From the NCBI RefSeq assembly GCF_000003815.2, contig NC_049995.1:13669551-13733550 (forward strand): a DNA stretch of 64,000 bases, written 5' to 3'. This document shows, piece by piece, positions 51,411-63,400 of this stretch (the stretch's first letter is position 1; each line of letters begins with the position of its first letter). The notes under the pieces are model-generated. The model saw nothing but the letters and a program-made list of their open reading frames with translations, was not told the DNA's origin and searched no databases. A program made the translations under genes and the position numbers. This DNA is from Branchiostoma floridae. Its lineage: Eukaryota; Chordata; Leptocardii; Amphioxiformes; Branchiostomatidae.

Positions 51411-54400
51411 ATGGCTTCTGTCAAACTTGTCATCCACCTGCTGGTGTTGGGTCTAGCACCGGGAACCAGCTATGCCTTCTTCAGTATGGAAATCATTTCT
51501 GTCGTCAGTTTTTATTATAAACCACACTATAGCATAAACAGCATTGGATAGTGATCAGGACGCCAACAAAATCAGACCTTAACATGTCGTTTCCACGTCT
51601 GCATTTTTAGTACGTGTTCTATTTACATTTCTTCAGCAAAGCCTGTAATGATACTATGTCGTATGATGGTGATAGTACTAATGATAACGTACATGTGCTC
51701 ATAATGTATGACTCAATGTGCTGCAGCGTTTTAGACACAATTGACATGATATCTGGCTCCATTTGACTCGTGGAGCCTGATAGAGGCTACAAATTCCAAA
51801 CGGACCTCATGCGGACTTAAATATATTATATACACGTATGAACCCACCTTATCATGAATACTGGCTGTTGCTGTTTACTTGAGTGCGTCACTACTGTGCA
51901 CTTCATTCCCTTTCTGTTGTAATAAAACAAATACTGTCTGTTACTCCAGACTACCCTCCCGGTTCCTGGGGACCGTGGGGACCGTGGTCTAATGAGTGCG
52001 GCTGCTCGGACACCTCCAGGTACCGGACACGGAACTGCGTGACTATAGTACGTCACTATGTTATCCTCATCTATCTATCCGTTTATATCTTGACCATTTT
52101 TGTTTGTAAGCCATTCAGAAGTAAAAAAAAAAACGGCCACAAGGGGTACCTTGTAGAGTATATACTATTTTTGTTGCAAGAAGTATGGAAATTTAGTATG
52201 CCCTAAAAGAGGGAAATCTGAGGGCGGTCCAACGTGTAACTCAGTATTCCTCATTTGTACCTTAACTTAGAAGGAGCTGTTACTGTTTATTCGAGTGAAG
52301 GTTTGTTTTGGTGTTTTATAGCTTATTAAATCTGAAAGAGTTGAGACCGTGTTACAATGGACCGATCTCAAAACCCCGCCCCCTGTTCGATCAGAGTTCT
52401 ATTTCGAACACCTCCGTCAAAAATAGCCATTTCTGTCCAATGGGGCAGTTTTTGACGGAGGTGTTCGAAATAGAATAGGGGGGTTCTATCTGTTCGATAT
52501 GGCGTTCGACATGATCGGTCCATTCCATTAAACAAGGAGATAAAATCATTAGTAGTTTTAGCTGTATGATATCTGTTTGGCATGAAAATAAGTGACGGGA
52601 AAATGAAAGACGTTGGCCCCTAGCGGCTTTCAGATGTATGACGTAGTCTAGAAATAGCGGCTCTCAGAAGTATTTGATATAGAAGTAACGATGACTTTGT
52701 CTATTCCAACCCTAGTACGGCCAAGTGGTGACCGACGCGATGCAGATGATGTTCACCTCAGGCTGCGGAAACTTCGGCATGAACGTCGGCGACAACATGG
52801 AGACAGTCGCCTGCCCGGAATGCAGCGCTATCCGTAAGTCTATCCGAATGTAACACTGTCAGTCAGTGTATCTGGAATGTACTGATATAATTTCTTACCA
52901 CTTTCTACAAGTTTGTCTGAAATGTACCGCTAGCTATCAGTAAGTGTCCCAAGAATTCGCTGTCGGTCTCTTCGGAATGTACACCTGAAATGTCCAAAAT
53001 GTACGTGTGACGCTCTCCGTAAGTCAAACTAGCATGTACCACCATCTGTGTGTCCAAAATGCGCCGCTAGTTGTAAGTCAGTCCACTGTGTGTGGTAACA
53101 TTTTAATACTATGTTCCTATGAGTATCGAGTACTCATGTCTTTACTGTACCATCTAGCTGAGCTGGAGACGTGGAACGCGTGGTCTGAGTGCTCCGACCC
53201 GTGCCTGGGCCAGCCGTACCGAAGCAGGGTCCGCCGCTGCATCTACCCTAACGACCCGTACGGAGAACTGCCTCCTGTCGGCAGCTGTGACGGGAGCCTG
53301 TACGACCAGCAACACTGTGATACAACATGCAAGTATATTCAATGAACGTACGAACGAACGAACGAACGAATGAATGAATATGTTTTGCATGCCTTGCCAT
53401 TTACGCCTCTTTCCATTTTTTTGTCTCAATTGCTGTGTACTAATTACTAATTTTTTTCTTTAATTTTCAGGTGTCCAGAACGGTGAGTATGCCTACTTAA
53501 TCAAGTTATTCCCTGAATGCTAATTGCATGTGAAAGGAAAATTCTAAAACAACAGTGAAGAACAATGTAATAAGTAGCCAAGTCAGTCTGAATGCTGACT
53601 CTAATCTTTATTTGGGTTCATGGGCAAATCAGGTGCATTACATTTGTACATACCGTCTTTTCTGGGGCGAGGAGTGTAAATTGCGTTTTGTCAACGTTGT
53701 AAAGTGAGCCCGAGTTTATTAAACATAGTAAAATTGTATGTTGGAACCAGCGGAGTGGGACCTATGGAGCAGTTGGAACTACTGCCCATGTAACGCCATC
53801 CCCAACCTGACCAAACGTGTCCGCTGGAGGGGCTGTATCGACGGGGACCACCTCGGTATCCTGTACGTGGATGATTTCAACTGTGGGGAGGGCGATACCA
53901 CTCAGACCAAGCTGTGTACGGCGGAGGAAATCCCGGAATGTAAGGTCGTTTTCTTTGATGATTTTGACTAATGGTTGTGTGGTTGGTGCGGTTGTGTGAC
54001 GTAACTGTAGGTGGTGTTTGAGCCAGAATCCAGGGGCTCTTGTGCCCTTGTGAAATGCACTTTGCACGACTTTCATCACTTTAACTGTGGGGAGGGCGAT
54101 ACCACTCAGACCAAGCTGTGTACGGCGGAGGAAATCCCGGAATGTAAGGTCCTTTCCCTTGATGATTTTGACTAATGGTTGTGTGGTTGGTGCGGGTGTG
54201 TGACGTAACTGTAGGTGGTGTTTAACCCAAAACCGACGAGGGCCCGGGTTAGAATCTTGTCATGCTACCGATCACGCTTCGCCCTTGAGAAAGGCACTTT
54301 GATTACATGATTCTCCACACTCCGACCAGGCGTATAATCGGGTCCCTGACTTCAGTTAAGCCCCCTTCACACGAGAGCACGAATGAGCCGGAATGCCGTC

Positions 54401-57400
54401 CGAATGAAATTTTTTTCTATTCGTGGCAATTCCTCGCAATTCGAACTGTATTCTAAACATTCGTACTGCGTTCCAGATATTCGTCCCCGTTCTTTTGGCT
54501 GGCTCGAAAGTATTTGACATGTCAAAAACTGTCGAGGTGCATTCGAAGTGTAGAAATATCGAATGGCATTCCAAATGGATTCTAAGTGGATTCTAACTAG
54601 TCTAACTGCAGTCTGACCGCATTCTGTGGCATTCCAACATTATTCAAAACCTTTTTATCTTATTCGAAGGAGAACCGAAAAGGCAAGCCACTTCGAATCC
54701 TGCCCGAATGTGGCCAAAAGAATATCTCGAATGCAGTAAGAATTTCCAGAATACACTACGAATTCCCAGGAATAGAAAAGGATTTTCATTCTGACGGCAT
54801 TCTGGCTCATTCTTTCTCGTTTGAAGGGGATATCAAGTCCATTTGGAACCCCGCTCGGAATGGCCCCGAATGTGTTACGAATTTTGCAAATACTTCATTC
54901 CGACTGGTTCGGCTTGATTCCTGCTAACTCGATTTCCGTGTGAAGGCCCTATTACGAAGGCAAAAGACGACGGAAGGGGATTCGCCCGATACTGAGCCCA
55001 AAACACAGTGGATAACAAGTCACTGCCTCTACGGCCTTAAAAGGGCTATGGGACAACGTTTACCCTTTTAAACCTTTCTTGACCTATTGATATTGAAAGG
55101 AGCAAAAGCTTAAAACTTTCTACGACGAAACTGTAGATATCTTGTGTTATACGTAACGCGACAATGACACTGGCAACATTTGATGAAAACAATTGATAAG
55201 TGTTTGTTTCTGGCATTCACTTGCTTCACGCCTCTCTTTAGGTACCAAACCTGTTTCTGCCAAGAGCTTGGGGTATAATTCATGTGAGTATGAATTACTT
55301 GTTACCAACACGGCATAATTGCCAACAACAGACAGCTTTGTGGCCTCATTAGAAGAGGCGATTTCTGCTCTAATTATAATGTTTATGAGATTTTTTTTCT
55401 GTATCTAAGACTGACAGCTATGTGTCCTTTAGATACTGAACTCCAGTAGCGAAATTAGCTGGGGTGTTTGTATATGATCTTGACGAAACGTGTCCATAAT
55501 ATGCTGTGAATGAAGACGTCTCAATGGATCGGAATAAGGGGATGATTATTTGTGTTCGTGATAAGCTTAATAAAAGGATGATTTTTTTTGTGTGTGTTCG
55601 TGATAAGCGTACTACGAGTGGAGCTCCTGGGGTTCCTGGACGCCGTGCCCGGACCTGTGTCTGCACGACCCGACCGTCATCACCTCACGGTACCGGGTCT
55701 GCACCTACATCTACAACGGGCAGACCGCGGACCAGCTGCTCTGCGGGGTCGACTTCTACCAGAGCGAGGCCTGTCCTAAGGTTCCATGTAAGCTCCTCCC
55801 TCTTGTGTTGCAGGTTGTATTTTCACTCACGTCGATAACAATGAAAACACAAATATCTAGATCGATCTTATGTTTTTCCCCCCCACCCCCCTTCGGCGTT
55901 CTACGCATTTATGTAAGCTGCCATTTGCTTCCCTTGTCAGTTGTCACCCTACCTCCTGATTTCCATTAATTTGTTTTCCGTTGTTATTACTCTTGGAAAC
56001 CATAAATGCGTCACGGAGTATGTTACATACGATCGCTTGTTGCTGTTCTTGCTTTTCATTTTGTTGCTGATGTACTTTTGCTGCCTGTCTGCTGCTATTG
56101 CATCCGCTGCTGTGCTTGCGCTTGCCGCTTTCGCTGCTTTAACCATTGCTGCTGCTGCCGATGTCTTTCGTCGCTCCTACCGATGCACAGATGACGAATG
56201 TACGTACCTGCCTTGCTTGCAAATATACCATGCTTTAAGAGGGCAGCTTTCAGCCTTAAGAGTCGTAATGCATCTGCAGCTGTTGTTTGTTTTCTTAAGA
56301 GTTAATAGTTTCAACTATTATCTAGATGCTGAGAAGACTTTTTGAAATAATGTATTTCCTGTCTTTCAGGTAACGACTCGTATGTTCCTGTCGAATTCGG
56401 TAAGGCCTCTTACAATCATCAAGTTTTTCATCTTTGATTTTGATGGTATCAGTTACTCTCCAAGCAGAGGTTGAGTCGCGTAGATATAGTAGCGTAGAGG
56501 AGCGTTAGTGTATTTTTTCCGCCTACTATTATATCTACGCAACTCAACCTCTGCTTGGAGAGTAGGTATCAGTCAAGTCAAATACAAGAATATGAAAAAT
56601 GCCTTTTTATATTTCACATATGCACATGCATTGAGTAATTAATTCTAATCACATTTTGGCATTACTGCATCGTGTCATTGTATTTTACCTTCGGGCAGCT
56701 GAAATTCCTTAACGTAATCATGATCGTATTTTTTAGCAAGTTGCTCTTCACTCTTCCCCTCCACCATACTTATTCAATCGTGTCTGTTTGCCCCAGAGCG
56801 GACACCGTGTTATGAAGAAGGAGCAGGGGCCGTGTTCTACAAGGGCTGTGCTATGACCTGCACGTGTGCTGATGCTACACACTTCACCTGTGAGGACATG
56901 TAAGAGCAGACCATTATTAGACTAAGTAAAAAAAATGCATATTAGTCTTGTAAGAATAATAGCCTATTAAGGAAGTCGAAGCTGGGGTTTAATAGATATA
57001 AATTTATGTCTTGTACAATGTTATGAAAATTGATACAGGTTCTCTCGATTCCCGTTGTATGTCGAGTAATTAATATTTGAACCAATCAGAGCACGCTACG
57101 TGTTTGCCTCGTGGCGGGAAAACATGTTCTTGATTAGAAACAGGCCCGAATTCCCCACCGCTCAAAACTTGTTTTCACGGTAAGGGATCGTAAAATAAAG
57201 TGTTTGCGGTGTTTTGAATTCGCGCATGGAACAGTCATGGCCACGCAATGCTTGACAAATAGTAATATACCAATCTGTATCATTCATTTAATTCATCCGG
57301 TGAATTATTTGCTGCCAGTATACGTAGGTACCCACAATGTCAGACAGACCCCCATTTTACGTCCCTTCCGAAAGCCGATTTTGTGGATTTCTTCGTCCGG

Positions 57401-60400
57401 CTACAGTATCCGGTCGTCCTTGGGTGGTGTTCCATCCAAGAACTGATCGGACTGCATGTTGCTCAACCTCCGAGATCGAGGGGTTGGGTGCGTCCAAAGC
57501 GCCACACGGCCGTAGCTTCATGAATAACATGATTTTTACCACCACAGGTGTTCAAACCTACCGCCCGAGCTGTTCCAGTACGACCAGAACGGCTGCCGGT
57601 ACATCATGACGCAGCCGTATGCCGACATGCCGTACAACCCGGACACGTGCTGCCCACACCTGGAGTGTGACCCGGCATTCGCAGGTAACGGCGTTTTCAC
57701 TCACCAGGTGATGACGCAATTAAGGGTCTTTCCAACATGTTAGTGGGTTCCGAAAATAGTTTCATCAGGTTGGTAGAATATAGGATATACGAATATTCTT
57801 TTTACACAGCCAGCAGGTACGAAGGTGTCTGAGGGACATCGAAACGTAAGCAATGTAAGTACCTGCTGGTTGTGTAAAAAGAATTCTCCTATATCCTATG
57901 TTAGTGGGTTGTAGAAATGTAACTTTTGAATTCTCAGATGAGCATTGTTTGTAGCCACATGATCTTGACAAGATCTTGGTCGTTTATAAACAGAACCCGC
58001 CCAATCAGGTATCTGTCATTGTAAAGACTGACCACATTAGACTTGCCAAACTTAACAAACATTAGACTTTAACAAAAATAAAGTGAGTGATAATCCACCC
58101 CATCCACATCCACACACACACCAGCCGGAAACTGCCCCGAGCTTGACTGTGAGGAGAACTGTAAGCGCGGGTACAAGGTGGAGCGGGGGTATGACGGCTG
58201 TCTGCGCTGTCACTGTCTCAGCACGCCGACTATTGCTGAGGGTGGGTACATCTTAAGTTTCTATGGTTAGCGAATTATAAGCTTCATTACACAAACAAAT
58301 CATAAGCATTGGAATCATGGAAGTACTAATGCTCTAATACTCAGGACTCACAATTTCCTGTAAGAAGCTTTCATACGGCATCCACCATATTTCTTCAGCT
58401 CTAAAGGGTCATAGTCATAATCACATTCCGACGTTTCTATTACATTCTATCACCTCACCTTCCTAAAGGCAATGCTAACGTCTTACATTTATCGTTGAAA
58501 AGGTTAATCAGGCACGTATGAGTAAGTTAATAGAATAATTGTTCACTGACTCTTGAAAACACGTACCTCATTTTTGTCATGTTCGCTCAGTACATCTCAG
58601 TCAATGATTGAAGAATTATTCTATCGAGTCTTACAGTTGGCTACAGTTGCACTCAGATATTATGGTCATCCAAACGTTGACAGCGAGTTGTGTGGTTGTG
58701 TGTTGCGGGATACACATTGTCTTACCTTAGATATACATGGCTGTACATCCCTTTGATGCGTGTCGCTCTCAACTGATATTATATATTTCTTTATTCCTCA
58801 GAGGCATACGGAGCCGCCATTGACCACAACGAGGCAAGGGGTGGGTAAAACTAAGTCTCTCCCTAATAGCAGTCATTAGGTATCGCATTGTTGCTGTTTT
58901 TTCTCCTAACGACAAAGAAAATCGTTAATCAATGGTTAACCGGTTCACAACTTGATGATTGAAATTAGTACGATGTAATGTTAGTTCATCTTTATTCGTG
59001 TAGCCTTAACAGTTTCTTTAAGAACAGGGCAATAATGGATATAATGTCAATGGACGTTGATATTAAACTGTAATACTTTTAGAATATTACCTTTATACCT
59101 TGATGCCGCATACAAGAGAGAAGGCGTCTGCCTATTTTAAACCACCGATCTTCTTGAATAACCCGTTTTTAACATAATGGTTATAGATTACCCTGTGGAT
59201 AAAGAGGAAAACGTTATATCTTTGTATCCGAGGTGAGATATTTTCTCTATGTATTTCTGCAGCTCGAATGTGCCCTGCGCATCTGCTATGTGTCGGGTCC
59301 TGTGACACCGGGTACGCCCGGAACGAGCACGGCTGTCTCACATGCGAGTGTAATACGCCAGGTAAATGTACTAATTTATGAAACGCAGGCATACAGGTCT
59401 GGAGAAACGGTCACTGAAGTCAGGTTGTCACTTTAGAAATGATTCTTTATCATGACCAATCCCCCCCCCCCCCCATGATAAAGAATCTTAAAAGCGATTC
59501 AAAGGACTACCACAAATGCAGGTCCAATAGTATAAGTAATATATTTCGTCGGGTATACGTAATGCCAAAAACCAAAGTCCTTTACAATTACATTTTGATA
59601 TACAGCGAATTTTACTGGCGTTTAAAGAGAAAAAGACATTCTGACAACTCCATCGCCGCGAGATTAAACGAAAGAGAATGCGTCGTTTAAAAGAGACACC
59701 AAGCGATGTCTGTTGTTTCTGCAGATTGCCCAGCGATGACCTGTGACCTAGACTGCCCGGGAGGACTGGCGAAAGACGCCTATGGGTGCGAGCTGTGTCA
59801 GTGTGCTCTGTTTGGTAAGACACTGTCCTAGTCATTCGTGTATCCATCATATACATGGCTCTTCCTTGACAATTACCTAGTTTATGCTAGAAAGATGGTA
59901 GAATACAAATTATGCTAATGTGACAAGATTTTATACTTTGACTGAAAGTTAAGTCAAAAGAAAAGTGATAACTAAGCAACAATCTGGGATGAATGAATAA
60001 ATGAATGAATGGTCATATCGGCATGTAGTTATTGTTTTGAGAAAATCACTTTAACCGACCCATGTGTGGAAATGGGTACCTGACTGCGGTTAAGGTGGGA
60101 AAAGGATGTGACAGAAGAGAGTTTAGCTCTACCTTCTAATACCTTTCCCTTGACACAACTACCCCTATGGCCCCAATAGGGCTTTCTACCTTATGTCCTA
60201 TTACGGTTTAAAATTTAGTAAATTTGAACGAGTGAGCTCGTGTTGTTTCAGACGACGGGTACTGCACACACCACGGCCAACACTACAAGAACGGACAGAA
60301 GTTCCTGTCAGACTGTGAGGGGGAGGGAGGCTGCTGCGAGATGATCTGTCGGTGCCTGGCCAACCACGTGACCTGCGAGACCATCTGCCCAGCTGTTCCT

Positions 60401-63400
60401 ATGGTACTTACAACGGGATATGCTTATTTATACACCAGCAAGAAATAGACGTCTACAACAATTCTATATTATGTATACTCTCCGTACAATGTGAAGATGA
60501 TGATGTTATCTGTGAAGTCATTCGGTCCGTTGCTCGTAGAATGTGATAAAATAAACATGATCTTAGGACATCCTATTTTAAGCTGGGGTAAAAACAGTTT
60601 AGGCTGCTGGGTTTAAGGTATATTTAAATACAATAAAAAGCAGAGTATAGCCACAAGTATCGTGAAAAGTTCGCGGTCCAAAATGTGACTAAACTTGTAC
60701 ACCCCCGCCCCCCTAATCGTACAGATTGATCCACATCTTGATCGCGACAGTCATTAGTTTGCTAAGATTCAAAATGTAAATTCAAGACTTGACAATTTTT
60801 CAGCCCTTTGACATTTTTAGAACAGGCTGAGAACAAACAATTCTATACTTATTACATACCATTTTTGTCTCCCGTTTTGTAGCCCGCCACTGAGAACTGC
60901 CCGTCCCCTGTACTGGTGACCGTCCCGGAAGTGTGCTGTCAGCAGTACGCCTGTAACCATGACGACACCATCAGCGCCAGGAGGGAGCTGGGTCTAGTGC
61001 CCGCAAAATGTAAGACTATGTGTAAAATCTTTCTTACCTTCTCCCTTTTCTATAAGTTTGATAGAGTGGTCAGTAACAGTGATAAAATATTCTGCCTCAT
61101 AAAGGTCTGAATCTCTATCTCAGTATTTGCCACATGAAAAAAAATGCCATGTTTTAATGTCCCACTCTAGCATGAAGAAGCTATTAAAGAATGAAATATT
61201 AACAGTTGCCGGACACATTGCATATGCATTAATATGAACATAATATTCTTGTTCTTTACCTTCCTATCATGATTGATACTCACAACCAATTTTTGTATTC
61301 GGTAACATTATTCTATGTCCTTTTAGTCCGTACAGATTGTCATTAGGCAATGTCTTAGACTCTATGCAATATCAAACCATTTAAATCATGCTAGCATGTC
61401 CTTGCCCTTACAGTGACAGCAGGCGACTGTGTGAGTATAGACGACACGTGTGAGCTGCACTGTCTGGACGGGTACGCACAGAACCGGCAGGGCTGTGACA
61501 TCTGTCAGTGTTCTACCGTCGGTAAGGGACAAACTCATGGTCCTATCATTTACTAAGTGGAAACATTTTTAGTGATCTCTTCGTACCTTTTAAAGTCATC
61601 TTGTCGTAAGTGCTGTCTTTTATCGTGTTTTCCCTTACAAATTATCCGGTGAATGATTCCGTTCTCATGATCCGAGTGTTTGATACAAGTTTCATTTTTA
61701 ACGTTGACGTTTGAGAATGCAAGTGAAGGTGTCTGAAAAATCCTTATTTTCTAACGGTCAGTTTCAACCAATAAAATCAGAAACAGTACTTACACTTTCT
61801 CTGTGGCATCAGGGACAGTCAGATGACAGCATATCGGTTTATTTTTTCCTCCGTAAAATGGAGGATGTATATATTGACTGTCGTTCATAAGTCAGTACGG
61901 TGTTTGTCAGTAAGATAACTGGAGAGATTGATTGTTTAAATATTTTTGTGTATCATTTTTACATGTACTTATTTCTGATTCTATAGATCCGGGTTCCTGC
62001 ATCCACAACGGTAACGTGTACAGGAACGGGCAGGCTTTTGTTGACCCTGAGACATGTGATCAGCGCTGTACCTGCAAGGATGGGGACGTGAGTATTTTAT
62101 GACTCTACTCTTTATCTACTCTTTATCTACTCTTGCAAGACGATGTCCTTTAAAGTTGCAAAGGTAATGATAATGAAAACTAGTACTGGCAATATTGCTA
62201 GAAGCTAGAAATAAACTACGTATCGTTTGATGAAAGAAAAGACTGTAGTACTTGACCATAACGGGAATGGTCTCGTTCATCACACCTGGACTAGGACGTA
62301 AGAATAAACATTTTCTCATCATAATGTTGAAAAAAAACTTTGCATGACATTGATTACCTATCATTATAGGAAATATTACTAAAATCAGATTGTACTACCT
62401 TGATAACGAAACACCTTCTTTCAATATGCCTTGAAGTGGGCTTAGAAATACGTTAATTCTGGTAAAAAAAATTGAAAATTTGTACAATAACACACTTATA
62501 GGCTGTACACATTGTGTTATCCCACAGGTGGTCTGTGAGCTGTACTGCTCCGCGGGAGACGCCCCTGCTGAGGACTGTTTTAAGCTGGAGCTGCCCGGAC
62601 TCTGCTGTACCAAGTGGGTCTGCAGTGAGCAGGAGATGTACGCCACATACGACGAGTTTGGAATACAAGGTACATCAATCCCAGAATGTTATAAGACTAC
62701 TTAATTGTTATGCGAAGACTCTCTTTGGCAACACAAAACTACCAATACCAAAGACTTAGTTCCCCTGTCTGTTCGTTAAACTGCCAAAACCGGATATATC
62801 CGGCATACATATACATGTCCTGTGTGCCGTGCCCGGTTATAACCGGGATAGCCCATTACCCCGAAGTAGCAGCTTTAATTTGCGCGCGCGTAGCGCACGA
62901 ACCCCGGAAGTTAGGGACTTCGGCCTTGTTCGGGTGTCTCTTTTCTGGGGTCAGCGGCCAACCCTGGCACTGATAGCATTTTATAGGGCTGAAACTCTGG
63001 CAGTTTAAGGGTTAAGGAACAGTTGCAGAGACTATAGCTAGAACGTATTTCTTTTGAATGTGTTTTTACTTGTCATTGATATAAAGAATAAGACAATAGC
63101 CAGCAAGCTCATTTTTGTTATTTTACCATTTTATATTGAAAATAGATCTACACCACGTGGGTAAAGGTTAGACATACATGTGGACATAAGATGGGCCAAA
63201 TAACAGTTACTCTAGCAACTGGCCGTTTCAGGTAGGATACACTACTTTTGTCAGAGCAGTATGTAAACCCTAACTATGAATTGATATGTCAAGGATATAA
63301 AGAAAATACATAAATTCATGTTTGTTATTAACTTTTTACATTGCTTAGTGAACCGGAACGTGGATGGATCCACCCTGACTGTGTTTGTGGTGAGGCAGAA

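Noticed and set aside
53738..53971. Translation start at the ATG just upstream of exon 6
   Set aside because: The phase-consistent acceptor GGAACCAG at 53750 joins this exon to the microexon, and the ATG is intronic.
55941..56345. 134-codon frame with alanine-rich hydrophobic segment
   Set aside because: It lies in intron 8 of the mosaic gene, comes from a GCTGCT-rich stretch, and has no domain.
57204..57609. Overlapping open frames of 80 and 90 codons
   Set aside because: They fall in intron 10 and run into exon 11 out of its frame.
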